A stretch of DNA of 64,000 nt from Streptomyces sp. GESEQ-35 (lineage in GTDB: Bacteria; Actinomycetota; Actinomycetes; Streptomycetales; Streptomycetaceae): assembly GCF_017948485.1 (NCBI RefSeq), contig NZ_JAFFSX010000002.1, positions 682,001-746,000 on the forward strand, given 5' to 3'. The position numbers and the translations under genes were made by a program. The notes under the pieces were generated by a model. The model had not been told where the DNA came from. It ran no database searches and saw only the letters and a program-made list of their open reading frames with translations. Below, piece after piece: positions 17,362 to 25,844 of the stretch (positions are counted from its first letter, which is position 1; the number at the start of each line of letters is the position of its first letter).

Positions 17362-17501
17362 GCGAATTGGCAGTGCTTCGGACAGGAGGCACGTCCGTGG
17401 GAGCGACGCTTTCGCCGCCACGGCCGCGTCTGTCCGACTGCGGCCGCACTCCCACGGTGACCGTCCAACCAGAGCACCGACCAAGGGAGTTGCGGCGCAT
17501 C

Positions 17502-18296
17502 ATGCCCACTCAAGTGAGCGCGAAGCACCACCCGCACGACGACGCCCCCGACACCACGGAAGACTTCCGCAAGCTCGCCACGCTTCCGCCGGGCCCGCAG
17601 TACGACACGATCCGCGAACGGGTCGTCGAGGCCTGGCTGCCCATGGCCGACCGGCTCGCCGGGCGCTTCCGCAGCCGCGGCGAGAGCCTCGACGACCTGC
17701 GGCAGGTCGCGGCACTCGGCCTGGTCAAGGCCGTCGACCGGTACGACCCCGCACGCGGCAACGCCTTCGAGAGCTACGCCGTACCGACCATCACCGGGGA
17801 GATCAAGCGGCACTTCCGCGACCACATGTGGACGCTGCACGTGCCGCGCCGGGTCCAGGATCTGCGCAACCGTGTCCGGTTCGCCTGCCAGGACCTGTCG
17901 CAGACCGCGGCCGGCCAGCGGCCCACCGTGGCCGCGATCGCCGAGCACGCGAACATGAGCGAGGAAGACGTCCTGGTCGGCCTCGAAGCTCTGGAGAGCT
18001 TCACGGCCCTCTCCCTGGACGCCGAACTCCCCGGCAGCGAGGACGGCTACTCCCTGGGTGACGCCCTCGGCTCGTCCGACCCGGCGCTGGACACGGTCGT
18101 GGACCGCGAGGCGGTACGGCATCGGCTGGCCGCGCTGCCGGAGCGTGAACGCGCCATTCTCTACATGCGGTTCTTCGGCGACATGACGCAGAGCCGTATC
18201 GCTGAGCACCTCGGTATCTCCCAGATGCATGTCTCACGGCTGATCAGCCGTTGCTGCACCAGGGTGCGCGACCAGGTGCTCCAGGACGCGGCCTAG
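17502..18296 (+). CDS. SigB/SigF/SigG-family RNA polymerase sigma factor
   Basis: 264 residues, sigma-70 group 3. Region 2 contains DDLRQVAALGLVKAVDRYDP and FESYAVPTITGEIKRHFRDH (about 66-110), and region 3 begins RRVQDLRNRV. Region 4.2 holds the helix-turn-helix MTQSRIAEHLGISQMHVSRL, and its C-terminus RCCTRVRDQVL is standard. Such factors direct osmotic, stress or sporulation regulons and are usually held by an anti-sigma kinase, which is not in this window. The ATG at 17502 is chosen since homology starts shortly after and the longer frame runs into the DUF2795 gene. It is convergent with, and directly abuts, the next gene. Confidence 0.9.
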   Translation: MPTQVSAKHHPHDDAPDTTEDFRKLATLPPGPQYDTIRERVVEAWLPMADRLAGRFRSRGESLDDLRQVAALGLVKAVDRYDPARGNAFESYAVPTITGEIKRHFRDHMWTLHVPRRVQDLRNRVRFACQDLSQTAAGQRPTVAAIAEHANMSEEDVLVGLEALESFTALSLDAELPGSEDGYSLGDALGSSDPALDTVVDREAVRHRLAALPERERAILYMRFFGDMTQSRIAEHLGISQMHVSRLISRCCTRVRDQVLQDAA

Positions 18297-19418
18297 TCAG
18301 TCGCCCTTCCCGAGGGCCAGGGCCAGGTGCCTCGACATCGTGTCCATCACCTGCGCCTCGGCCATCGAGAACGCCAGCCGGGCTCCGCAGCGCAGCAGAG
18401 TGAGGACGCCGCGCCCGGTGCCGTCGCTCGTCAGAGGCACGCACAGCAGTGACGTGACGTTCGCCTGTACGAGGACCGGCGCCCCGGACGCGTGACGGCC
18501 GAGGGCGTCCGGGTCCTCGGGGCGCACCTGAAGCGCCGGGGCACCGCCCCGTGCCGCCTCGACGACGAGAGGGGAATCGGCCGGATCCAGTGCCGTCAGC
18601 GCGGCCGATTCCTTCTCCGAGGGGCCGAACACGGCCGTACGGGACAGCCGGGCGGAGCCCGCGTCGGCGATCACCCAGTCGGCGAACCGTCCGTGCAGCA
18701 CGCGCGCCGCGTGCTGAAGGACCTCTCCGGGCGGGGCCGTGAGCAGCGCGGTGGTCATCGCGTCCAGCAGGTCCATCAGGGCCGCGTGCCGGGTGGCCTC
18801 GGTGAGGTCCGGGACATGGCTGCCCGTGGCGCTGTGGTCCGGTGCCGGGTCCGCGGGCACACCGAGCCCGCCGGGCTGCAACAGGACGAGCACCGTGGTG
18901 CGCGGCTCACCGCTCGGCCGTACGGCGGTCAGCGTCACGTGCACCGGCTCGTCCGGGCGGCGCTGGAGGTGGACGGTGAGGCTGCGGTCGCCCTCGCCGC
19001 GCGCCACGGCCGCGGCCTGGGAGCGGAACGCCGCCCGGTCGGCGTGGGCGAGGAACCCCGTGAGCGGCCGGCCTGTCGCGTATCCGGACCGGACGGCCGT
19101 GAAGGCGGTCGCCGCGAAGTTCAGCCGGCGCACCACCGTCTCCCGGTCCACCAGCGCGACCGGCAGCGGGAGACGCTGGAACACCGTGCGCAGCAGCTGC
19201 TGTTCCTGGCGGTCGGCGGGGGCCGGGCGGGTCCTGCCGTCCGTGGAGAGCCTCTCGTACCACGGCCACAACTGGTCGGCCACATGGTCGAGTTCGAAGA
19301 TGGCCGCGTCCAGTACGGTGGGCAGGTCGCCGGCCGACACGGACCGTGCCGACTTCAACTCCGCGACGCGGCGCACGAAATCCGCGAGCTCTTCACCGAA
19401 CTCTTCCATCTGCGCCAT
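18297..19418 (-). CDS. PAS-GAF sensor protein without an output domain
   Basis: 373 residues. After a helical N-terminus, a PAS domain (about 78-180) contains VFQRLPLPVALVDRETVVRR and the GYATGRPLTGFL loop. A GAF domain (about 215-370) contains HAARVLHGRFADWVIAD and SLLCVPLTSDGTGRGVLTLL. In Streptomyces this pair usually precedes a SpoIIE-type PP2C phosphatase that controls anti-anti-sigma factors. Here the protein ends after GAF, so it is either a pure sensor or a truncated member. Its position between a SigF-type sigma factor and an ANTAR protein supports signalling in the stress circuit. Confidence 0.72.
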   Translation of the reverse strand: MAQMEEFGEELADFVRRVAELKSARSVSAGDLPTVLDAAIFELDHVADQLWPWYERLSTDGRTRPAPADRQEQQLLRTVFQRLPLPVALVDRETVVRRLNFAATAFTAVRSGYATGRPLTGFLAHADRAAFRSQAAAVARGEGDRSLTVHLQRRPDEPVHVTLTAVRPSGEPRTTVLVLLQPGGLGVPADPAPDHSATGSHVPDLTEATRHAALMDLLDAMTTALLTAPPGEVLQHAARVLHGRFADWVIADAGSARLSRTAVFGPSEKESAALTALDPADSPLVVEAARGGAPALQVRPEDPDALGRHASGAPVLVQANVTSLLCVPLTSDGTGRGVLTLLRCGARLAFSMAEAQVMDTMSRHLALALGKGD

Positions 19419-19545
19419 GCGACGAACCTAGCGTGCGGTACGGCGTCCGGGGTCCGGCGGGCTCCATCGAGCAGCTCGATCCGTCTTCTCCCGCTGTTTC
19501 CCGGCCAGTTGACCGGGAAGCTGACGGGGAGAGGAGGAACTCATC

Positions 19546-20262
19546 ATGCCGGACACCCAGGACTCCGGTCGCTGGGGCGTGGAGTCCCCCGAATCCACGC
19601 TCCCCGGCCGGCGGCTGTCGGAACTGGTCGAGCAGGCCGCCCGCTGTACCACCGACTGCTGCGGAGCGAGCAGCACGGTCGGCGAGGACAGCCCCGAACG
19701 CCCCGCGGCGGTCACCCATCCCGACCTCGCCGCGCTCGTCGCGGTGCAGATGCGTTCGGGCGACGGCCCCATCCCGGCCGCTCTGGAACGCGGGGAGCCC
19801 GTCGACTCGACGGACCTGCTGAGCGAGGAGCGGTGGCCGCAGTACCGCGCCATGGCGCTGGACTCGGGGGTGCGATCGAGTGTCACCATCCCCTTCCGCC
19901 GCTCCGGGCTCACGGTGACCCTCAGCCTGTACAGCTTCCGGCCGGGCGCCCTGGAGGACGCCCCGCACGGGCCGGCCCGGGCACTCGGCGACCTGGCCGC
20001 GACCTGCCTGGTCCGCGACCGCTCCTACCGCGCCGCGCTCAGGGAACTCGACCAACTCGGCACCGCGCTGCGCACCCGCCCCGTCGTCGACCAGGCGTGC
20101 GGCATCGTCATGCACGTACTGGGCTGCGACGCGGAGGCCGCCTTCGGAATTCTGCGCCGCATCTCCCAGAGCACCCATCGCAAGCTCGGTGACGTGGCGG
20201 CCGGGGTCGTCGACCGGCGTGGACGAGGGCTGGAGGAGGATCTGGCGGCGCTGCTGAACTGA
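19546..20262 (+). CDS. GAF-ANTAR domain protein
   Basis: 238 residues. Residues about 20-150 are a GAF-like domain, and the C-terminal ANTAR domain contains LGTALRTRPVVDQACGIVMH, then GCDAEAAFGILRRISQ and THRKLGDVAAGVV. ANTAR domains bind paired RNA hairpins and prevent transcription termination. An unusual cysteine cluster, ARCTTDCC, near residue 31 could bind metal or sense redox state. An AGGAGGAACTCATC site precedes the ATG. The RNA targets are not evident nearby. Confidence 0.82.
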   Translation: MPDTQDSGRWGVESPESTLPGRRLSELVEQAARCTTDCCGASSTVGEDSPERPAAVTHPDLAALVAVQMRSGDGPIPAALERGEPVDSTDLLSEERWPQYRAMALDSGVRSSVTIPFRRSGLTVTLSLYSFRPGALEDAPHGPARALGDLAATCLVRDRSYRAALRELDQLGTALRTRPVVDQACGIVMHVLGCDAEAAFGILRRISQSTHRKLGDVAAGVVDRRGRGLEEDLAALLN

Positions 20263-20440
20263 GCCGGGGCCACGGGCCGCGCGAGGATCCGGCGACGGCC
20301 GGACGCCGCCGGGATCCCGGACTGCGCCGCGAGGAGTTCGCCCAGCCGGCCGGGCTGTCGGTCGACTACGTCCTGCGCGTGGAGCAGGGACGTGCGCAGC
20401 ACCCCTCGGCTCCGCGCACGGCGACGATCTGTCCGGTGGC
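20263..20440 (+). pseudogene. XRE-type HTH regulator fragment
   Basis: A short frame after the ANTAR stop encodes AGRRRDPGLRREEFAQ then PAGLSVDYVLRVEQGRAQHP. This matches the recognition region of XRE regulators of the LRREEVAQLAGLSVDYYVRLEQG class, with several substitutions. Neither the start nor the roughly 200-residue remainder of the family is present; the frame continues into unrelated sequence. It is a decayed gene end, and the rest of 20441-20584 shows nothing recognisable. Confidence 0.6.
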
Positions 20441-20584
20441 GGGCAAACCCCGCGTCACCCGCTCGGCCGAGTCCGTCCCGCGAATGGTGCCCGGCCGCGC
20501 GCGCCGTCCTGCTGTGCGGGCTGTGATGGCTGCGGGGGCACGACCATCGCGCCCCCGCAGCCGTCGGCCGAAGGAGTCCACGCC

Positions 20585-21292
20585 ATGCGCCGCACCGTCC
20601 GTGCCCTGTCCGTCGCCGCCCTGGCCGGTGTCCTCCCGGTCGTCGCCGCCGCGGCCGCCTTCGCGGATCCGGCCGCGGAGGTCAGCCCAGGACAGGTCTC
20701 TCCGGGCCGCAGCATCACCGTGTCGGTCTCCTGCGACCCCCTCGGCGGTCCCGCACCCGCCGCCCTGGACGCCGCATCGGAGGCCTTCGAGGAAGGCACC
20801 GTCCCGCTGCGCCGGGTCGCCGGCAACGAGGGCGGCGTGTCCGGGCCCGCCTACTCCGGCACCGCCCGTATCGCTCCGGCCGAGGACCTGGAGGGCGACG
20901 GGGGTGTCGGCCCGGACACCGCGTGGACGGTCGACGGCACCTGCCCGGCCGCTCCCGGCGGGCAGGGCAAGCCATGGAGCGCCACGTTCACCGTGCCTCG
21001 CAGCGGCAGCAGCGGCCCGTGCGCCGATCCGCTCGACCTGACGTGCGCCACGAGCAAGCCCTGTCCCGAGCCGACCGCCACCTCCTGTGCCACCGGCAAG
21101 CCCTGTCCCGAGCCGCAGGACACCTCCTGCGGCGGTGCGGTGATCGAGCACGGTGTCCATGCCGGCGAAGGCGGCGCCTTCAACGACTCCGTGCCCGCCC
21201 TGGTGGCCGGCGGTCTGCTGATCGCGGGCGCGTTCGGCGGTGCCGTGTACCGGCTGCGACGCAAGGCGTCGGCGCCCGGCGAGGACGGCTGA
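20585..21292 (+). CDS. Secreted, membrane-anchored protein with Cys-Pro-Glu-Pro repeats
   Basis: 235 residues, function not recognised. A signal peptide covers residues 1-27 (cleavage likely after AAFA), followed by an Ig-like beta domain with a cysteine pair (Cys50, Cys120). Then comes a tandem repeat in which CATSKPCPEPTAT recurs as CATGKPCPEPQDT (about 154-182), a helix at 203-223 and a basic tail KA. The layout is that of a cell-surface protein with an extracellular domain on a disulfide-rich stalk and a single C-terminal anchor. There is no LPXTG sorting motif. An AAGGAGTCCACGCC site decides the ATG. Confidence 0.7.
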   Translation: MRRTVRALSVAALAGVLPVVAAAAAFADPAAEVSPGQVSPGRSITVSVSCDPLGGPAPAALDAASEAFEEGTVPLRRVAGNEGGVSGPAYSGTARIAPAEDLEGDGGVGPDTAWTVDGTCPAAPGGQGKPWSATFTVPRSGSSGPCADPLDLTCATSKPCPEPTATSCATGKPCPEPQDTSCGGAVIEHGVHAGEGGAFNDSVPALVAGGLLIAGAFGGAVYRLRRKASAPGEDG

Positions 21293-21429
21293 CCGGAATC
21301 ACCTCCACCGTGTGACCGGCACAACCCGAGCGATCCCCAATGGCTCACCGGCACCCTGGGTACGGACAGCCCAGGGACCCGCACCGGACGACGGGCGACC
21401 CAGCGACACCGAACCGGACCGGAGGGACC

Positions 21430-22677
21430 ATGCCGCGGACGGACCCGGAAAGTCACGGCACCGTCCGCTACGGGCCGCCGATCCCGGACGACGGGCTGCC
21501 GGTGCTGCCCGAACTCTCCGACGTGCTCGCCGAAGCCGCGACCCGCGCCGTGAGCGAGCCGATCGGCGGCGGCCCGGCGCTCCTGGACGCCGCGTGCGGC
21601 TACTGGGAGCGGCGAGGCCTTGCCGTCGGGCCCGAACGGGCCGTCGCCGCGCCGGGCGCGCCCGCGCTGCTGCTGGCGCTGACCTACGCCATCGGCGGCG
21701 ACGTCCTGGTACCCCGGCCGTGCGCGGCCTGGTGGGCGCCGTACGCACGGTTGTTGGGCAGACCCGTCTTCCATGTGGCGACACCCGCCGAGTGCGGCGG
21801 GGTCCCGGATCCGTACGCCCTTCTGGAGACCGTGCGCCGGGTCCGTGCCGAGGGCGGTGATCCGCGGCTGCTGGTGCTGTCCGTCGCCGACGACCCCACG
21901 GCCACCGTCGCACCGCCCGAGGTACTCCACGCGACCCTCGAAGCCGCCGAGGGCGAGGGGCTGCATCTGGTCAGTGACGAGACCTGGCGCGACACCCTGC
22001 ACGCCCCGCACGGCACCGTGCTGCTCAGCCCCGCCGAGATGCTGCCCGACCGGGTCACCGTCGTCACCGACCTGGCCGGTGCGCTGCTGCCGCCCGGCTG
22101 GCCCGCCGCCGTCGCCCGCTTCCCGGCCGGCGAGACGGGCGACGGCCTCCACGCGCGCGTGCTCGACGTGCTCACCGCGCTCGGCGCCCGCGTCGCCGGA
22201 CCGGTCGCCGCCACGGCCGCGTACGCGCTGACCGAGCCCGAGCCGGTGACCCTGCGGCTGTCCGCCGCCGTACGCCTGCACGCACGCGTGGCCGCCGCAG
22301 CGCACGCCGCCGTCGTCTCGGCGGGCACCCTCGCCCGCCCGCCGCAGGCCGGCCGCCATCTCTACGTCGACCTCGGCCCGTTGCGCGCCGCGCTCACCGC
22401 GCACGGGGTCGGCGACGCCCAGGAACTGGAGGACTTCCTCGCCGCCCGGCTCGGGATGCCCGCGCCGGGCGGCCACCGTTTCGGCGACGACCTGGGGGCG
22501 CCGCGCGTACGGCTGTCCACCGGGCCGCTGCTCGGCGGAACGGACACCGAGCGCGCGGAATGCCTCAGTTCACCCTCGCCGTTGGAACTGCCACACGTGC
22601 ACCGTGCGTTGATCCACTTGAAGTCGGTCTTCGACGATCTCCGCGACGACGCTCAGCGATGGGAGCCTCCTCGATGA
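21430..22677 (+). CDS. Class I/II aminotransferase-fold protein lacking the PLP lysine
   Basis: 415 residues with an aminotransferase class I/II fold: the GGGPALLDAACGYWERRG entry and the cofactor loop AAPGAPALLLALTYAIGGDV. The aspartate loop is VLSVADDPTATV, and the region before the Schiff-base site reads LHLVSDETWRDTLH. Where the family has S-x-S-K-x(4-6)-G-W/L-R, this protein reads VVTDLAGALLPPGWPAAVAR, with no lysine. The only lysine in the whole chain is near the C-terminus (HLKSVF). It therefore should not form an internal aldimine and is probably a pseudoenzyme or binding protein. Its stop overlaps the MBL gene's ATG, suggesting a joint function. Confidence 0.75.
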   Translation: MPRTDPESHGTVRYGPPIPDDGLPVLPELSDVLAEAATRAVSEPIGGGPALLDAACGYWERRGLAVGPERAVAAPGAPALLLALTYAIGGDVLVPRPCAAWWAPYARLLGRPVFHVATPAECGGVPDPYALLETVRRVRAEGGDPRLLVLSVADDPTATVAPPEVLHATLEAAEGEGLHLVSDETWRDTLHAPHGTVLLSPAEMLPDRVTVVTDLAGALLPPGWPAAVARFPAGETGDGLHARVLDVLTALGARVAGPVAATAAYALTEPEPVTLRLSAAVRLHARVAAAAHAAVVSAGTLARPPQAGRHLYVDLGPLRAALTAHGVGDAQELEDFLAARLGMPAPGGHRFGDDLGAPRVRLSTGPLLGGTDTERAECLSSPSPLELPHVHRALIHLKSVFDDLRDDAQRWEPPR

Positions 22678-23753
22678 CACAGCAGTCCGAGTCGCCCACC
22701 ACGAGTTCGCCCACCACGAGTTCGCCCACCCGGGAAGCCGACGCACCGGCGGCGCCGTCACCCTTCGCGCCCCCGTTCCCGCCCCTCGCGGAACCCCGCC
22801 CGCTGGGCGAACGCCGGGTGTGGCCCCGGACGTTCCACGACCGGCTGACCGCCCCGCTGCCCGGCCTCAAGTCCGTCGCCCGCTTCGCCCGCGAAGGCGC
22901 CGTCCGACCGGGCAAGGAGGGCCTCGCCGACATCCCGCACCTGCCCTTCGAGCCCGCCCCGCTGCCCCGCGTCGACGCACGCACGGTCGCCGTCTCCTGG
23001 GCGGGGCACGCCAGTTGGGTCGTCCGGATCGGCGGACTCACCGTCCTCACCGACCCGGTCTGGTCCCGCCGCATCCTCGGCACCCCGGCCCGTATCACCC
23101 CGGTCGGCATCGACTGGGAGTCGCTTCCGCGCGTCGACGCGGTCGTCATCAGCCACAACCACTACGACCACTTGGACGCCCCCACCCTGAGCCGCCTTCC
23201 GCGCGACACCCCGGTGTTCGCGCCCGCCGGTCTCGCCCGCTGGTTCCACCGCCGCCGCTTCACCTGCGTCACCGAGCTGGACTGGTGGGAGGCGGCCGAA
23301 CTACAGGGCGTACGCCTCGACTTCGTTCCGGCCCACCACTGGTCCAAACGCACCCTCACCGACACCTGCCGCAGCCTCTGGGGCGGCTGGGTGCTGACCG
23401 CCCCCGACGGCCGGCGCGTCTACTTCGCCGGCGACACGGGCTACGGCCACTGGTTCTCCCGAATCGGCCGCCGCTACCCCGGCATCGACCTCGCCCTGCT
23501 CCCCATCGGCGCCTACGACCCCCGCTGGTGGCTCAGCGACGTCCACTGCGACCCGGAGGAGGCGGTACGGGCAGCCCAGGATCTCGGGGCGCGACGCATG
23601 GCCCCCATGCACTGGGGCACGTTCGTGCTGTCGGCGGAGCCGGTACTGGAGCCGCTGACGCGGGTGCGGGTGGCGTGGGAAGAGGCGGGACGGGACCGCG
23701 ACGACTTGTGGGACCTGCCGATCGGAGCCTCACGGGTACTGCAACGCCCTTAA
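22674..23753 (+). CDS. MBL-fold metallo-hydrolase, NAPE-PLD-like
   Basis: 359 residues. The metal motif VVISHNHYDHLD (H-x-H-x-D-H) is followed by FVPAHHWSKRTLTD, FAGDTGYG (bridging Asp) and MHWGTFVLS (last His). The W/R-rich architecture and spacing resemble the N-acyl-phosphatidylethanolamine phospholipase D branch of the MBL superfamily, which hydrolyses phosphodiesters. The start 22674 is preferred over 22659 because it makes an ATGA overlap with the upstream gene and has GGGAGC upstream. The first 45 residues are low-complexity Pro/Ser/Thr and include a tandem TTSSP repeat. Confidence 0.82.
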   Translation: MTQQSESPTTSSPTTSSPTREADAPAAPSPFAPPFPPLAEPRPLGERRVWPRTFHDRLTAPLPGLKSVARFAREGAVRPGKEGLADIPHLPFEPAPLPRVDARTVAVSWAGHASWVVRIGGLTVLTDPVWSRRILGTPARITPVGIDWESLPRVDAVVISHNHYDHLDAPTLSRLPRDTPVFAPAGLARWFHRRRFTCVTELDWWEAAELQGVRLDFVPAHHWSKRTLTDTCRSLWGGWVLTAPDGRRVYFAGDTGYGHWFSRIGRRYPGIDLALLPIGAYDPRWWLSDVHCDPEEAVRAAQDLGARRMAPMHWGTFVLSAEPVLEPLTRVRVAWEEAGRDRDDLWDLPIGASRVLQRP

Positions 23754-23785
23754 GGGGCGCGGGGAACTGCGCGACAAGCCCCCAC
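23745..23785 (-). repeat. Dispersed hairpin repeat, copy C
   Basis: Short copy reading GGGGCGCGGGGAACTGCGCG on the plus strand, located between convergent genes. The MBL gene's TAA lies inside the first arm of the hairpin. Confidence 0.7.
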
Positions 23786-23809
23786 ACACCCGCACCCCGC
23801 AACGAAACC

Positions 23810-24430
23810 TCACCCGGCAGCCCGAACCCGCTTCCACACACTCGGCGCCACACTGATGACGACAGTCAACCCAACCGCCGCCACCACCCCCTGCCAAGGC
23901 TCCTTGAACAGCGACCCCCCAAGGATCCCGATCAACTGATACGTCACCGCCCAGGCCAGACAGGCCGGAAAGTTCCCCCGCGCAAACCTCCGCATCGGCC
24001 ACTTCGCCAGAAGACAGGCCAGCATCACCGGGATGCGGCCCGCCGGCATCAGCCGGGACAGCACCAGCACCGCCACCCCATGCTCGGCCAGCCGCTCCTG
24101 CGCCGACGCCAGCCGCTCCTCCGGCGCACGCGACCGAATCGCCTCCAGCCACCGCGACCCGTTCTTCGACCCCATTCCCCGCCGCCCCAGCCAGTACAGG
24201 GCGATGTCCCCGAGAAACGCGGCCAGGGACGCCGTGACAAAGACCAGCGCCAGCGCGAACGGCGCCGTCTGATGGAACGCCACCACCGCCGCCGAACTCA
24301 CCAGCGCCCCCGTGGGCACCACCGGCACCAGCGCCCCGAGCAGCACCAGCAGAAACAGCGACGGGTAGCCGATCGCCTGCTGCGTCGACTCCTGTTGCGT
24401 GGTCGTCGCGACAACCGCGAGCCACGTCAC
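23810..24430 (-). CDS. DedA/SNARE-associated (VTT domain) membrane protein
   Basis: 206 residues with membrane helices at about 22-45, 52-75, 140-160 and 170-195. The VTT/DedA signs are FLGDIALYWLGRRGM and, in the middle, LVLSRLMPAGRIPVMLACLL with conserved Arg and Pro residues. DedA proteins are thought to flip or transport undecaprenyl phosphate or phospholipids using proton motive force. The GTG start at 24430 is fixed by its GTGA overlap with the upstream MBL gene, implying co-translation. Confidence 0.82.
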   Translation of the reverse strand: MTWLAVVATTTQQESTQQAIGYPSLFLLVLLGALVPVVPTGALVSSAAVVAFHQTAPFALALVFVTASLAAFLGDIALYWLGRRGMGSKNGSRWLEAIRSRAPEERLASAQERLAEHGVAVLVLSRLMPAGRIPVMLACLLAKWPMRRFARGNFPACLAWAVTYQLIGILGGSLFKEPWQGVVAAVGLTVVISVAPSVWKRVRAAG

Positions 24431-25200
24431 CGCGCCACCTCCGGGCGCACGCTCTCCCCGTGCCCGAGCAGATGCACCGCCACCTCGGGCGCGACCCCGG
24501 AGGCCAGTCGCACGAACTCCTCGCCCGGCGCGTGGAATTCGTGCGGGCGTACGGCATCCATCCCGATCGGCCAGTACGTGCCGTAGTGCACCGGCACCGC
24601 GCTGCGCGGCGCCAGCCGGGCCAGCGCCTGAGCGGCCCGGCTCGCGTCCAGATGGCCCTCGCCGAGATACGGCCCCCAGCCGCCGACCGGCAGCAGCGCC
24701 ACGTCGACCGGCCCGACCTCCTCGGCCATCGAGTCGAACAGTCCCGTGTCCCCGGCGAAGTACGTGCGCGCCTCGCCCTCGACGACATAGCCGAGCGCGG
24801 GGGAGCGATGCGGTCCGACCGGCAGCCGCCGTCCGTCGTGCCACGCGGGCACGGCCCGTATGACCAGGCCCCCGATCACAGTCTCGTCGCCGGGCTCCAC
24901 TTCGCGGACCTGGAGATGGCCGAGCCGGCGCAGCCCCGGCACCGCCCGGGGTGCGCCCCGGGGCACGAGCAGGCGGGTGCCCGGGGCGAGCGTGGCGAGG
25001 GAGGGAACGTGCAGGTGGTCGGCGTGCAGATGGGAGACGAGCACCACGTCCGCGTGCCGGGCCCGGGACGGCGGCACGGCGCCTCGCCGACGGCGCAGAT
25101 GCGCGAGCCGGCGCGCGAACAGGGGATCGGTGAGCACGCGTACGTCCGAGTCCGCGACCGTGCAGGTGGCGTGACCCCACCAGGTGATCTCCACCGGCAC
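24427..25200 (-). CDS. MBL-fold hydrolase, UlaG-like
   Basis: 257 residues. The metal-binding motif VLVSHLHADHLHVPSL and the downstream AWHDGRRLP, FAGDTGLFDSM and VPVHYGTYWP give the complete set of MBL ligands. It opens ITWWGHATCTV, typical of the UlaG/L-ascorbate-6-phosphate lactonase branch. This branch includes lactonases and phosphodiesterases; the substrate here is not known. It shares a transcript with the DedA-like gene. It is the second MBL-fold enzyme within 2.5 kb; the two are not close paralogues. Confidence 0.82.
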   Translation of the reverse strand: MPVEITWWGHATCTVADSDVRVLTDPLFARRLAHLRRRRGAVPPSRARHADVVLVSHLHADHLHVPSLATLAPGTRLLVPRGAPRAVPGLRRLGHLQVREVEPGDETVIGGLVIRAVPAWHDGRRLPVGPHRSPALGYVVEGEARTYFAGDTGLFDSMAEEVGPVDVALLPVGGWGPYLGEGHLDASRAAQALARLAPRSAVPVHYGTYWPIGMDAVRPHEFHAPGEEFVRLASGVAPEVAVHLLGHGESVRPEVAR

Positions 25201-25285
25201 CTCTTTGCCTCCTTCGCGCGACTCCCCCGAAGCCTACGACCAGGAGTAGTGTCAGCGCCTGAAACCCGGAGGTGAGGGGGACGCC

Positions 25286-25687
25286 ATGGGACCGGTACGT
25301 GTCACGACCATCGCGAGTCTGACGCCCCTGGAAGAGCTGGACGAGGACCCCTTCCTGGTGGACTCCCGCAGCCAGCACGCCATGTGCGCCCGCTGGGCCG
25401 CGGAGCGGGGCTACACCGTGAGCCGGGAGCTGCTGGTCCGCGGACTGCGGCCCGACCACTGCGTGCTCTGGGACGGTGTCCGGCCCGGCGTCGACCTCTT
25501 CGTCGCCCCCAGCCGCCGGGTGCTGGAGAGCGCCCTGTCCTCCGCCGACGAGTTCACCGCCGAGTGCGCCCGGCGCGGGGTGCGAGTGGAGACGGTGGGG
25601 GTCGCGGAACCCGCGTACGACTCCCAGATGAAGGCCCGAGTCCACCGCCGCCTGTCAATGCCGACGGCAGGCTACGACGGCCGCTGA
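25286..25687 (+). CDS. Uncharacterised protein with possible serine-recombinase-like fold
   Basis: 133 residues; I recognise no named family. It opens VRVTTIASLTP, then SRSQHAMCARWAAERGYTVS, then VDLFVAPSRRVLESAL and FTAECARRGVRVETVG. That succession resembles a resolvase catalytic domain: an N-terminal Ser after the first strand, an SLEDQ-like helix, a VVVxKLDRLGR-like strand and the final GVRL strand. The DNA-binding domain and much of the middle are absent. The GTG-rich upstream has GGAGGTGAGGGGGAC before the ATG. The alternative is a Streptomyces-specific protein with chance similarity. Confidence 0.5.
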   Translation: MGPVRVTTIASLTPLEELDEDPFLVDSRSQHAMCARWAAERGYTVSRELLVRGLRPDHCVLWDGVRPGVDLFVAPSRRVLESALSSADEFTAECARRGVRVETVGVAEPAYDSQMKARVHRRLSMPTAGYDGR

Positions 25688-25719
25688 GCGCCCCTGGCGA
25701 TGTCAGCCACGGATCAACA

Positions 25720-25776
25720 GCGCCGATAAGGGGCGCGGGGAACTGCGCGACCAGCCACGACGGACCTGCACACGGC
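25720..25776 (-). repeat. Dispersed hairpin repeat, copy D
   Basis: Plus strand reads GCGCCGATAAGGGGCGCGGG, AACTGCGCGACCAGCCACGA and then a CGGACCTGCA box. It is the inverted form of the core and lies between the uncharacterised gene and the phosphatase fusion; the remainder of 25777-25844 shows nothing else. Confidence 0.8.
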
Positions 25777-25844
25777 CGACGACCCGAAACCCGATGTGCC
25801 ACGCTGGAAGCGACCCGCATCGACGACGGGCCAGGACGTGAGGT

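Noticed and set aside
22689..22730. Short tandem repeat in the MBL gene N-terminus
   Set aside because: It encodes a TTSSP-type low-complexity leader within a normal frame; common and not a separate element.
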